From positions 59,725-123,724 of the forward strand of contig VXIS01000117.1 of NCBI GenBank assembly GCA_008704415.1: a stretch of DNA of 64,000 nucleotides, in the 5' to 3' direction. The notes below the pieces were generated by a model. The model was not told the DNA's origin, searched no databases, and saw only the letters and a program-made list of their open reading frames with translations. The translations under genes were made by a program, and so were the position numbers. Origin of the DNA: Sphaerosporella brunnea. Its lineage: Eukaryota > Ascomycota > Pezizomycetes > Pezizales > Pyronemataceae. Shown here piece after piece: positions 10,182 to 20,488 of this stretch. Position 1 is the first letter of the stretch; every line of letters starts with the position of its first letter.

Positions 10182-11581
10182 CAGTGATGGACACAAGCCG
10201 AGCCTGCCCGAGCCAAAAGCTCGAGCTGCAAGCCGGGCCGTGTGGGGCGGAAAATACAACAATATGCTATCAAATTCCATGATTGCGAAAGCTCAAAGAA
10301 AAGGCCACCCACACGTCCTCTTCAGCCCCCACCACAACACACTCACGCCGAAAAATCACCATGGCCGCACGTTCCCAGGCCGCTCCCTCTTCAGCGGAAG
10401 ATGAAATTGAGGCGTTGAACAAGAATATGGCGGGTAGTTGGGGTAATTGCTACTTGATATCTGTTTGTCGGTGTAAACTGACCGGGCGGACTAGACACGC
10501 ACTACAGAGCTGCCGATGCGCGAACCCTCAGTGGGCTCAAAAATTCCAGTTTTGATGCCTTCTTATATAAGAGAAGGATTACACTTTGTCGGAGGAGATC
10601 ATCAAAGGACGCTCATCCTCCCCGTGTATTCAAATCTATCCCCCCCATGGAGGGTAGTCATGTGGGATGGCCGCGCAGAGGATCCTGTGGCTGTCGGGGT
10701 CAAGATGTTATACCGGCCTTTACTCTCTATGGAATGAGCTCAAACCTTCAGATATAGGGCATCAAAGAACGCTCAATCTCCCACTATATTCAAATCTATC
10801 CCCCCATTGAGGGTTGTCATGTGGGGTGGCCCCGTGGAGAGTCCTGTGGCTCTCCGGGACAAAATGAGCTACCGGCCTTTACTCTGTATGGAATGAGCTC
10901 AAACCTTCAGATATAGGGCATCCAAGGACGCGCATCCTCCCCCTGAATTCAAATCTATCCCCCCATGGATGGTTGTCTAGTGATGGACATAAGCCGAGCC
11001 GACTCGAGCGTCAAGCTCGAGCCTCGAGCAGAGCCAAGCCGAGCCTGACCCTTCGGCGATACGAGCCGCCTCGAGCCTCTTGCCTGACGAGCCGAGCTTT
11101 GGCTCGAGCCTTTTGTTGTCGCTGGCTAGGTACGGGGAGACATCCCGTCGGCGGGGCGAAGATGAAAAGTGCTGGAACATTCTTTGCCAAAATGGCGCGT
11201 GACTATCTTGCCATCCCCGCCTGCAGTGTTCCCAGCGAGCAGCTCTTTTTCCCAGGCTGGACAGGTTATAACCATGGATTACTCCCAGTCAGACCACCTT
11301 AGCCGGAGCGAACGCGAGGATGGTTCCCACAGTGTTGGCGATGGTGACCATGGTGATGGCCACCAGCATCTGGACGACGGCGACGCCGAGGGCTTCGATG
11401 CAGAGCAGGACGCTGAGCTACGAGGCTTTGATTCCGGATCAGATCTGTCGGATATATACTAGTATAGCGACGTCTCTCAGTGTGCAACCTCTTATTTACC
11501 GGCTCGTACATCATAAATTGTATGGCAGTTCGAGCCAAAGCTCGAGCTTTTCAGGCTCGGCTCGGCTCGTGTCCATCACTA
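10182..11581 (+). mobile_element. decayed hAT transposon with 8-bp target duplication
   Basis: The ends are near-perfect inverted repeats: CAGTGATGGACACAAGCC on the left and the complement of TAGTGATGGACACGAGCC on the right. GTCTCACT lies directly outside both ends (10174-10181 and 11582-11589), an exact 8-bp duplication. Subterminal CGAGC/GCTCG motifs are dense, as usual in hAT ends. A start (ATG 10361) encodes about 30 residues resembling the start of the hAT at 52.25 kb. Around 11160-11250 the frame carries the hAT dimerisation motif MARDYLAIPACSVPSEQ. The middle is missing and is occupied by a 159-bp repeat array, and a second copy of the left terminus lies at about 10977. The copy is non-autonomous. 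Confidence 0.9.
10590..10977. repeat. 159/160-bp tandem repeat array inside the hAT
   Basis: Three copies of the same family as 205-529. AAGGACGC/AAGAACGC landmarks lie at 10605, 10765 and 10924, spaced 160 and 159 bp. The array sits between the hAT 5' coding remnant and a second hAT left terminus, so the transposon may have captured or grown it. Confidence 0.85.
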
Positions 11582-11655
11582 GTCTCACTTCACCGCGAGC
11601 ACCGGCACGCATACTATCGCGTTGCCACCTGTGTCGTTTTTTCACCTATGTCGCG

Positions 11656-12168
11656 TGTAACGGAGAGGGTCGAGAACAGACTGGAGGGGCCCAAGGTACT
11701 CGCGTACAGAGGGGGCAAGAACGAGAGCTGGGACAAGATCCAAAGGCAGGACAAGAGGCAGGACAAGAGGCGCGATGCGCACGGTCAGGATTCAGATTGG
11801 AACGAAGGTACTCAGATTGACATACGAAGGTTCAGTAAAGAGGAAAGGGAAAACAAACAACAAAGCGGAAGCGAAGGCCCCTTATAGCAATCACGTGACT
11901 GCGGTGCGCCGCGCCACGTGGTAGCCGAATATAACCTCGGCTCGGAGCCACCCCACCGAGTCCCCCTACAGAGCCTCATCACGACACCACAAACAACCCC
12001 CACTTCCGAACCTCACCACTTGACAACCATCAACGGGGGGGTAAATTTGAGAACAGCAAATGAATCAGCATCCTTTGAAGCCTTAGATCTGAGAGTTCCA
12101 GCCGATTTCATTGAGAGTAAAAGCCGGTAGCTTAGTCGGAAAACTCCATCCAAACTCGCGCCGTGACA
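11656..12168 (-). repeat. 3' LTR of the RT-less element
   Basis: Read on the minus strand it starts TGTCACGG and ends CCGTTACA, the usual TG...CA form. It differs from its partner by a few bases, including a G-run length change and CACTTGAC versus CACGTGAC near the inner end. Confidence 0.93.
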
Positions 12169-12202
12169 GTATCCCCCTCCTACGGCTGAGCTCCGGCGAA
12201 GC

Positions 12203-14329
12203 TCATTCATCTTCCGGCAGAGGCCCCGGCTTGTCCGGATAGGCCTCGTGGAAGCGATCAATAGCTTCCAGACCATTGACCATCTCGGCTGGTTCCCACT
12301 TCGGCCGATCGTAGCCGGTCCACTTGACCAAATACTGGAGCTTACGCCACCGTCCATGCAGTCGGGAGTCCAATATCTGATCAACGAACCACTCCTGCTC
12401 GCCCTCAATCTCCACCGGAGGTGGTGGGTCCTGTCGTTGTCCCGGATAAGGATCATCGGGTGCCGGTTCCAGGAGGGAGACGTGAAAGACTGGGTGGACA
12501 TGCATACCCTCATGGAGCCGGAGGCGGTAGGCGTATGCTGAGACCTTCTCGGTAACCTCAAACGGGCCGTGACGCTTATTGTCCAGCTTACTGGCTGGAC
12601 GCCGAGTCTTCCAATTCCGGGCATCAAGCCAGACCTTGTCTCCGACCTGATAATTAGGGGCCGGTATGCGGTGCTCGTCGGCGTTGTCCTGATATCTCAT
12701 CTGGGCCCGTAGGAGCTCCGTGCGGAGGTGCGAATGGATTTCCGACAACGTCCTGGCGGTGGTCAAGGCTCTGCGATCGTCAACATTGTTGGGGGCCGCA
12801 GGGGACAAGTCAAACTGGTAACGAGGGTCGAACCCCTTGTTAGCAAAGAAGGGAGAGGAGCCATGAGCCTCCGATGCCTGGTTGTTGGTTGCGAATTCGG
12901 CCAACGGCAGCCAATCGGCCCAGTCATCCTGGAGATAGTTGACATATGCTCGGAGGTACTGCTCCATTACCGCATTGATCCGTTCAGTCTGTCCGTCCGT
13001 TTGGGGGTGGAAGGCTGTCGAGAGCCGACGCTCTATACCCAGTCTGACACAGATGCGTTCCCAGAAGTCCGATGCGAACTGCGGTCCACGGTCGGAGATG
13101 ATCGTAAGCGGTAGGCCGTGGAGACGGAATACGTGTTGGATAAAGAGATCAGCCAGTCCGGCTGCATCGACATTGGTCCGGCAAGGAATCAGGTGACGTT
13201 CCTTCGTAAGGCGGTCGACCACAACCCAAATAGCATCGCAGCCTTGTGACCAAGGGAGCCCAGTGACGAAGTCCATTGAGATGTCCTGCCAAGGACGTTC
13301 CGGGATAGGAAGGGGTCGTAAGATGCCGTAAGGAGCGTGACGACCGGTCCGAGAGCGTTGGCAGACATGGCAGTTGCGGACATACCGTTCCACGTCCTGC
13401 CGCATCTTTGGCCAATGGTAGGTACGACAAAGCAGCTCCAAGGTTTTGGATCTTCCTGGGTGGCCAGCGACGGGGGCATCGTGGTGTTGTTGCATCAGGT
13501 GCAGCCGGAGGGGCTCGTATTCGGGCACGTAAAGCTTACCTCTATAGGTGAGACGATCTCTTTCTTGGGCGCATTCTGCCAACGTGATCCGGCGGCTATG
13601 GCGGACTCCGTCTTGCAACATCCGGAGGACCTGAGACGGAAACGGGTCCGCATCGTAGGCTTCTTGAAACAGGCGGGCAAGTGTCACTGCTTCGTCTCCT
13701 AGGGGTAGTGGAGGCAGTGCCGGCGGGCCATCGGCCAGGAGGTGGACGATCTGGTGGGGCTTTATGACGACGGAAAAATTTTCAGTCGTGCGCTCATCCC
13801 CCTCCTTAGGCAGATCTCCTGATCTGCGAGTTAGTGAGTCCGGCTTCCCACCTGACTTCCCAGGACGGTAGACGATCTTGAAGTTGAACTGCGATAGGAA
13901 CTGAGACCAACGGGCTTGACGTCGATTCAGGAGCTTGGTGTCGAAGGCAGGCAACGTCTCATGGTGACCGCCGATCGACATCCCCACCTTGACAATGTGG
14001 GTGATGTCTCCGGAAGAGATGGGTCTACCGTCTATAACCTCGAGGGCGCGAGGAACGCGTAGTGCATACTGGGGAAAATGATGTTGGCGAGCAAATTCTT
14101 CGTCGATGAAAGCAAAACCAGTGGCTCCACAGTCAATCAGTGCGTGGGTTTGGATCTTGTTATCACTATCGGAGAGGGAACACGTAACTACGAGATGGTT
14201 TCCATCCATTGATTCCTCCTCCACACCTTGATTTGACAGAGCTACCGAAGACAAGGAAAGGCTGTCCGGCCTGCGGGCCGGAGAGCCGTGACAACAAGGA
14301 AAAGACGAAGAAGATGCTGGGCGTCCCAT
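12203..14329 (-). CDS. Pol of the chromovirus: protease-integrase-chromodomain, RT deleted
   Basis: This is a 708-residue frame. Near residues 60-75 there is an aspartic-protease-like ALIDCGATG. At about residue 130 the sequence jumps from LPAFDTK to LLNRRQARW, the tail of RNase H, so about 500 residues of RT/RNase H are absent. The integrase follows, with an HHCC zinc finger (H..H...CHVC), a DDE core (MDFVTGLP, ISDRGPQF, HPQTDGQTER) and a C-terminal chromodomain (LVKWTGYDRPKWEP). By family the chromodomain targets chromatin for insertion. The protein cannot reverse transcribe; any mobility would need RT supplied by a full-length relative. The junction sits at a TKL-type microhomology, as expected from template switching. 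Confidence 0.93.
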   Translation of the reverse strand: MGRPASSSSFPCCHGSPARRPDSLSLSSVALSNQGVEEESMDGNHLVVTCSLSDSDNKIQTHALIDCGATGFAFIDEEFARQHHFPQYALRVPRALEVIDGRPISSGDITHIVKVGMSIGGHHETLPAFDTKLLNRRQARWSQFLSQFNFKIVYRPGKSGGKPDSLTRRSGDLPKEGDERTTENFSVVIKPHQIVHLLADGPPALPPLPLGDEAVTLARLFQEAYDADPFPSQVLRMLQDGVRHSRRITLAECAQERDRLTYRGKLYVPEYEPLRLHLMQQHHDAPVAGHPGRSKTLELLCRTYHWPKMRQDVERYVRNCHVCQRSRTGRHAPYGILRPLPIPERPWQDISMDFVTGLPWSQGCDAIWVVVDRLTKERHLIPCRTNVDAAGLADLFIQHVFRLHGLPLTIISDRGPQFASDFWERICVRLGIERRLSTAFHPQTDGQTERINAVMEQYLRAYVNYLQDDWADWLPLAEFATNNQASEAHGSSPFFANKGFDPRYQFDLSPAAPNNVDDRRALTTARTLSEIHSHLRTELLRAQMRYQDNADEHRIPAPNYQVGDKVWLDARNWKTRRPASKLDNKRHGPFEVTEKVSAYAYRLRLHEGMHVHPVFHVSLLEPAPDDPYPGQRQDPPPPVEIEGEQEWFVDQILDSRLHGRWRKLQYLVKWTGYDRPKWEPAEMVNGLEAIDRFHEAYPDKPGPLPEDE

Positions 14330-14358
14330 GGCGGTGCCAACCTTGCGGCATGGGACAA

Positions 14359-15630
14359 CTAGTTTTCCGACGGTTGGGCGTCGGAGGTGGGGCTGAGGTT
14401 TTCCGAGGGCTGACCAGTAGGGGTAGCCGTGGCTACCAGCGACGCCTCGGCAGCACGGACACGACGAGCCTCAGCAGCCAGCCGGCGAGGGCAATCGAGG
14501 CGGAAGTGTTGATCCGATCCACAGTAGGTACACTGCCCCTTTGCCATTCTCTCCTCCCGGATCCTCTGGCGCTCGGCTTCACGCCGGGCAGCTGAGAGCT
14601 CCATTGGGGCCGGGCCATAGTTTCCACTGTTCGAGTTGGTGGGGTGGTTGCCCGTGGTTGCAGGGGCAGTGGCAGTGGATGAGGATGGTGCATGGGGGCG
14701 AGGGGTGCTTCGGTGGTTGGTGGTAGTGGCGGTGGGGCGAGACGATGAGGGCTTACGTTCCTCTGCTCGGGCACGGATCCGGTTGTCCACGTCCTTGCAA
14801 AGGTTAACGAAGGCTGCCAGGGTGTCATCGGAGGCTGCTCGGTGCAGGAGGGCGTCCTTCATCTCTTCCGACAAGCCTTCATAAAGTTGGTCTTTCTGGG
14901 CGACTTCGTCCCAGTTAAGGTCTCCCATGAGGCGGCGGAAGTCGGCCAGATAGGTAGAGAATGGCAGGTTTCGTTGACGGAGACGGCGAATTTCACGAGC
15001 AGCGGTTCGAGAGCGGTCGGGGTCGTCATAGGCCTGTCGGAGGATGGTCAACAGATCGTTGAGGGAGGCCAGGGTGATATCTCCGGTGTCTTCATCGGCA
15101 TAAGAGCGCAGCTGGTTCAAAGCTGCTCCTGACAGGCGGTTGAAGGCGTACCGAAGACGGGCTTGTTCGGTTGGGTAACGGGTTGGCTGGGCAGCAAGCT
15201 TGTTGCGGAGCTGTAGGATCCAGGTCCTCAGCTCTTCGGGCTTGGTACCGTCGAAGGTCGGTGCATCGGGGAAGCCACCCGACTGGGTGCCTCCTTCGGG
15301 GTGGTCACGGATCTGGGCGGCGGCGATTGCTAGGACCTGATTCAGTTGGGCCGTGAGGTCCCTTGCCTGCTGCTGGGAAGCGGCCAGGCCGGTGCGGGCT
15401 GCATCGCGTTCGAGAAGGGCTGTCCGGAGCTCAGCACGCGTCTCCTCCAGCTCCTCCTCCAGGTTGGGTGGGGCTTCGCAGGCCAGGAGTTGCTGTGCCA
15501 TATGGGCGAAGTCGATCAAACGTTGATCGCGCTCTTCCTGGGGGAAGCCTTCTTCCGGGGGCGCCTGGGCGCCAGTTTCGATGGCTGCCCAGAGCTCCTG
15601 AGGGATTCGGAGGTCGTGGTAGGCGGCCAT
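14359..15630 (-). CDS. Gag of the RT-less chromovirus
   Basis: A 423-residue frame starts at ATG 15630, just inside the 5' LTR. It has a Ty3-type retrotransposon gag domain in the middle (EELRTWILQLRNKL...) and one CCHC zinc knuckle near residue 370 (CTYCGSDQHFRLDC). It ends 29 bases before the pol ATG in a different frame, so pol may need its own initiation or a frameshift. The frame is intact. Confidence 0.92.
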   Translation of the reverse strand: MAAYHDLRIPQELWAAIETGAQAPPEEGFPQEERDQRLIDFAHMAQQLLACEAPPNLEEELEETRAELRTALLERDAARTGLAASQQQARDLTAQLNQVLAIAAAQIRDHPEGGTQSGGFPDAPTFDGTKPEELRTWILQLRNKLAAQPTRYPTEQARLRYAFNRLSGAALNQLRSYADEDTGDITLASLNDLLTILRQAYDDPDRSRTAAREIRRLRQRNLPFSTYLADFRRLMGDLNWDEVAQKDQLYEGLSEEMKDALLHRAASDDTLAAFVNLCKDVDNRIRARAEERKPSSSRPTATTTNHRSTPRPHAPSSSTATAPATTGNHPTNSNSGNYGPAPMELSAARREAERQRIREERMAKGQCTYCGSDQHFRLDCPRRLAAEARRVRAAEASLVATATPTGQPSENLSPTSDAQPSEN

Positions 15631-15709
15631 GGTGTTGCAAGAGTGGGAGGGGGAGGTGGCGATGTGACAGACAGAGCGAGTAGGTTAGGCTTTGGTGGAC
15701 TGAACCTAG

Positions 15710-16225
15710 TGTAACGGAGAGGGTCGAGAACAGACTGGAGGGGCCCAAGGTACTCGCGTACAGAGGGGGCAAGAACGAGAGCTGGGACAAGATCCAAAGG
15801 CAGGACAAGAGGCAGGACAAGAGGCGCGATGCGCACGGTCAGGATTCAGATTGGAACGAAGGTACTCAGATTGACATACGAAGGTTCAGTAAAGAGGAAA
15901 GGGAAAACAAACAACAAAGCGGAAGCGAAGGCCCCTTATAGCAATCACGTGACTGCGGTGCGCCGCGCCACGTGGTAGCCGAATATAACCTCGGCTCGGA
16001 GCCACCCCACCGAGTCCCCCTACAGAGCCTCATCACGACACCACAAACAACCCCCACTTCCGAACCTCACCACGTGACAACCATCAACGGGGGGGGGGTA
16101 AATTTGAGAACAGCAAATGAATCAGCATCCTTTGAAGCCTTAGATCTGAGAGTTCCAGCCGATTTCATTGAGAGTAAAAGCCGGTAGCTTAGTCGGAAAA
16201 CTCCATCCAAACTCGCGCCGTGACA
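15710..16225 (-). repeat. 5' LTR of the RT-less element
   Basis: Partner of 11656-12168, 516 bp. It presumably carries the promoter, since gag is transcribed leftward from here. The sequence just inside (CTAGGTTCAGTCCACC on the minus strand) does not match the usual TGG-starting primer-binding site, so the primer is unknown. Confidence 0.93.
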
Positions 16226-16560
16226 TCGCGCTGAAAAGTACGCTGGCTGGCTCAGAAATACGCATGGCAACGGGTGGCGTTGCGGGGTGGTGGTTGCGGC
16301 GCCAGATCGTCGGCAGAGCTGCCCGCGTATTTCTGAGCCAGCCAGCGTACTTTTCAGCGCGACATAGGTGAAAAAACGACATAGGTGGCAATGCGATAGT
16401 AAATAGAATGGCAGAACTACTCGCTCCGCTTCAGAATGGTAGAGCTCGCTTCGCTTCAGCCTCCAGCAACCGCCACACCGGTACACGCCACCGCCACCGG
16501 AAAACGTCACCGGAAAACGCCGCACCAACTGCTCTATACAGGGATAGATAGATATAGAAT

Positions 16561-16700
16561 GATCAGCGGAGGACTCATCCTCGATGGTTACATGTCACAC
16601 GCAATGGTTACATGGCTTGAGAGCCTATGCTCGATAGAATTGATGACATCCCCCGATGGTTACACGTCATCCGCGATGGTTGCATGGCTCGTCTGCCAGT
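16561..16700. repeat. cluster of GATGGTTACA motifs
   Basis: Four imperfect copies of GATGGTTACATG/GATGGTTACACG, followed by GTCATCNGCGATGG. The same phrase fills the interior of the MITE at 8784-8999, so this is probably a relic of a related element without recognisable ends. Confidence 0.55.
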
Positions 16701-18654
16701 GGCGGCCGAGGCTCGAGCCGAAGCTCGAGCCTTGCAGGCTGGTTTATATGTGCCACGATATGGGCGCCAGAGCGAGCTTTTCCTCCTTCCCGCAAAACTG
16801 CCTAAGCTGCTGAAATTCGCTGATTGTGGCATCTTTGGGTAAGCATCCTGCTCAGAACACCCACTTTGAGAGTTTCTGGTGTCGGGTAGGCTTGAAAGAG
16901 CTCTAGAGTTTGACGGGGGATATGAGATTCTCAGCTACTAGGGGTTGCCCCGCACGAGGCTGTAGCATGCGCCGCATCAGACTGCCTGGAGGTACATAGT
17001 GCGCACACAAAATTCATAGCTCGCGAGCAACTATTTCCGGTGCTCAAATGAGACATCACCCAGCCCACCCACACACAATGTCTTCACACTGGACCGACAC
17101 GTCCGAAGACCCCGCCGAAGCCGCCGATCTCAAAACCGAATAAACGCGCCGTCAAAGAACGCAGACCACGCGAAGCCGAAGGAAGATGCTACTGCTCTCG
17201 CCGAAGCATTAGAAAACCTCAAATGACCATGAGAGACGATAATGATTTATGGCGGTTAGGTGGACGATAGAAAATTATGGCTAGATCCTGAGCCCAAACT
17301 AAAACATAGCCAATCAAACGTTATGTAGCCGCCCAGCGGCTCCGCTTCTCGGCTGTCAATGGGTACCGATGTATGTATGCACTCCGCAGTCACGCCGATG
17401 CGAGGCTTTGGTTGCACTGCTTCGCGATATATATGTATGTAATTAAGCTGCCTCCCACCTGTGCTTTGCGAAAGTGTACATAACTTGAAGCGACTCCTCC
17501 CCATGTCTTGCAGTGTTCCTCTTGTGGTCATTCCAACTCTGGGTGGTGAAATTGGCAGTGCTCCAAAATTCTCATAGGATAGGCAACCCACAGTTCGAAC
17601 AGTGCCCTGGACATTTCTTTTTTCGTCGTTTGCCGGTCCCCAAATCCCTAACTTGTTCCAATCTGCGCGAATTTTGGTTCGTCTGGCGGGTTGCGAGCTG
17701 GCGAGAAATACGATAGGTGGTTGAGCGGCAGTCGCATTTCACAAGGCGAGGTATTATTGGAGGGGTGGGGTGGGGTAGAGGAATCCAAGGGAGGTTGTTA
17801 TCACGAGTTCTAGGGGCCCATCTGGACTAAATTGAGAAGACCAACAAAAAGGTTGTGCGGGGTCGGTTGAGCGCTCCCCCGCACGCACCGCAGAGATCTC
17901 TTCTTTCCCTTTCTTCCTTCCCAGCGGATAGGCAGCAATGTATCTAGGTATGTTATTGGAAGCGATACTGACAGGGCAGCAGCATCGTTAAATAGGCATG
18001 GAGTGGGCATTCTTTAGTGGCATTCTCGGTCTGTTAATGGAAGCGGTATTGACAGAGGGCAGCAGCGTCGTTAAATGGGCTCCACCAGACCCATTGGTAG
18101 CGGTACACACTGGGATAGATTACACGCTGTTCTCAGCGGCCGATCAACCCCAAACCCTTTCGGTGCGGTCAGATGGTACTGGATGTGCTGCGGAAGAATG
18201 AATGATACTTAATATGCATTCGTATCCTATGGATAGAGATAGAAGCAAGAATGAGCCAACGAATACGGCAACTTGAAGAATACAACTCACTTTCCGGCCG
18301 GAGGGCTGGATCTTATATACTTAGCTTTTCCGGCCTGCACCACATGCACACTTATGTCTTAGGCGCCGCAGTCCATTCATTCCCGAACTCACGCACTTTG
18401 CACCCTTCGTTTCTGCCACTTCTAGATTCACATTAAATCACTCGTGTCGATTGACACAAGCGTAGACGCAGTCTGGGATGCGCTCCAAACAATGATCCTG
18501 AGCCTTTTAGTTCCAGCCCGCCCCCATCGACCACGGCAAATGCAGCGGGCTTTGTGTGTAATGCAAGGGCTGTTCTGGATGAGCGAAGGGACGGAAGGGG
18601 GTTCAATTCGCGGAATATATTGCGCAGACAAAGCAATGTCGCCCTGGTCCCCCA

Positions 18655-18770
18655 CGTCTCCACGAAAGGCAAGACCCCAGAAACCACCAAAGACCTACAC
18701 CTATGGTCCTAGCTCATCGCTCAATACTCTTACTCACCGGCCGGAACGCTCACTGACATAATGACATTCG
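18655..18770 (+). repeat. dispersed repeat, copy 1
   Basis: Shares with 23370-23545 and 30890-31015 (both inverted) an AGACCCC/CCGAAACC-type start, AAAGACCTNCAC, and then ACCGGNCGGAACGCTCACTGGCATAATG. All three are degenerate relative to one another, and none has a full-length reading frame. Confidence 0.55.
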
Positions 18771-19326
18771 AAGCCTCTACCCCCCAGTGACATTTTCTCC
18801 CACAAAAGCGCGCCAAGCAGCCGGCAGTCACGCCCCGGCCTTGGGTCAGGAGGCCAGCATCGGGCCCATCACGTATATACCCAATCAGGGCTTCACTACG
18901 GCTGGGCTCGAACGGCCCGTGTCATGCACTGGGGGAGTTAGACGAGCCCGAAGCGTTATCTCCGTGGAGTTTCTGTTTCTGTTTCTGCAACGACAACGGA
19001 CCAAAATGGGCTACCTGCTTAGCATGCCATCATCCAGAGCCTCGTCCCATCCGTCGTTCAAAAGCCTTGTATCTTGTTGCGGTTCGCGCAACATGATGGT
19101 GAAAAGACCCACAGAGCTGGAGCTTAGTGTGACGAAGAGTATTTGCGAGCTCGTGAATTCGAATGCGAGAACTAGTGGGAGCTAGTGCGTCAACCTGGGG
19201 AGTAAAGAAAGGGTCCAATCATATTTTTGTAGGGGGTAAATTGAGCAAATCGCCAGTCCACCATGGTACCATCAGTAAATTAGGAGTGGAAAGCTTTATC
19301 TGGGCCTCTGGTTAGCCAAAGTCAGT

Positions 19327-19414
19327 GTTCTCAACAGCCAGCCTGCCCGGCCGGCTGCGTTGGGCGGATATGGGCTGATTAAAAAGCCCGGCTGGCTGTT
19401 AACCCTAACCCTAA
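19327..19414. repeat. small hairpin plus telomere-like repeat
   Basis: An inverted pair built on AACAGCCAGCC/GGCTGGCTGTT encloses about 45 bp. It is followed at once by TTAACCCTAACCCTAA, 2.3 units of the common fungal telomere repeat. The adjacent phrase CAGTGTTCTCAACAGCC also occurs at 10031. Confidence 0.5.
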
Positions 19415-20488
19415 GAACGACGAGTAGTATGCGGACACTGGCAACAACGCCTGAAACACTCGGTCCGTGAAGGCGGCATGGGAAGGATTTCAATCAAACC
19501 GCGAGTCGATTGCATTCACACTACGACATCAAATACTCAGTGCCACAGGGACATCTAAACTGCCAGACGACCTCCAATCACCATTACCATAGCCGCTTGA
19601 CTTTCCAGCAATAATGCATTCAGTGATGTTGTATCTTGGTCGACATCTGAATCACGCAGAAGGCCTCCGAGAATCATGACGGTGACTGACGCATGCAGTG
19701 GTACTATTAGAAGGTCGGAAGAGTTTTGAAACCAGGATATCTAGTAACGAGCAACACGGGGTTTCCTACACAAGCATACTGCCACTTTCTCGGGCGGTGC
19801 GCCAGAGCAGAGATTGCCACACCGACATCACGCTCACCGTCCTCACCATGTGCACAGTCACACTGTCTTAAGCACCGACATACCGTCTACGCCTTGATAC
19901 CACTTGCACCCATCGTTGCTATTCGTAGGCCATATAATCACGGCTTCAGGGATCACAGTCCACTGCGGTAAAACCTATTCGAACCCCCTGTGCTGGAGAT
20001 CCCATCGTTACATCCAGCCGCAGTTTGCTTTCGTTGCCGCAGCCTGGGCCAAGACGTATCGAACGTTGCTCATGATCGTCTCCTGGCCGCTCTCTCTCCC
20101 GATCTGTGCAAGCACCTCGTTTAAAATCAACGAAACAGCTGCTACCCGGCTATGAGGTACCAGTGTCGAGTGCAAATTGACAAGGCACTCCATTCTATGG
20201 TGATTACCAGCCGTTTGAAGAATCTATCAGTCTCAGGATTGGCAGCCAACCTGGCCGCAAAGCGCCTTCTCCGACGGGAATTTATTGCCGCGATAGAGCT
20301 AGAAGGTTGATGCTGTGAATTGCGTGTGAAGGCTGGATAATAGATGTTTCATGTATTCCAAAACTTCAAGGCTTGCGACATCATCACAGGGCTAGAGGTC
20401 GTCGAAGCTGTCAACCCTTAACCCTCACGGGAGTGGAACGTACAACCGTCCTCCTTACTTCACCACCTCCGTCCGCCAAACAACACCA

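Larger units (their letters stand above)
11656..16225 (-). mobile_element. Ty3/gypsy chromovirus lacking reverse transcriptase
   Basis: Two LTRs of 513 and 516 bp enclose gag and pol on the minus strand. TCGCG flanks both sides (11651-11655 and 16226-16230), a 5-bp target duplication. A purine tract (AGGAGGGGGATA on the minus strand, about 12169-12183) abuts the 3' LTR. The pol frame passes from protease directly into the very end of RNase H and then integrase, so the reverse transcriptase and most of RNase H are deleted in frame. The LTRs are nearly identical, so insertion was recent. Confidence 0.93.
11614..16399. mobile_element. foldback MITE (about 211 bp) split by a retrotransposon
   Basis: The right arm (about 16325-16399) is the inverse of the left arm (11614-11655 continuing at 16231-16255) over about 75 bp, including TTGCCACCT.TGTCGTTTTTTCACC and CGCTGAAAAGTACGCTGGC. 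The loop is only about 60 bp. A TA flanks both ends (11612-11613 and 16400-16401), as for Tc1/mariner-derived MITEs. Removing the 4,570-bp Ty3/gypsy insertion and one copy of its TSD leaves about 211 bp. It landed 25 bp to the right of the hAT target duplication. Confidence 0.85.
16701..20488. other. gene-poor stretch
   Basis: No open frame here shows a family motif. A candidate dispersed-repeat copy lies at 18655-18770. At 19327-19400 a short hairpin (AACAGCCAGCC ... GGCTGGCTGTT) runs into two telomere-like CCCTAA units (19399-19414). A small frame at 17077 (about 21 codons) has a hAT-like acidic start but no continuation. Everything else appears non-coding. Confidence 0.5.

Noticed and set aside
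12728..13702. Plus-strand frames of 120-130 codons inside the chromovirus pol
   Set aside because: Antisense shadows of the integrase and protease region.
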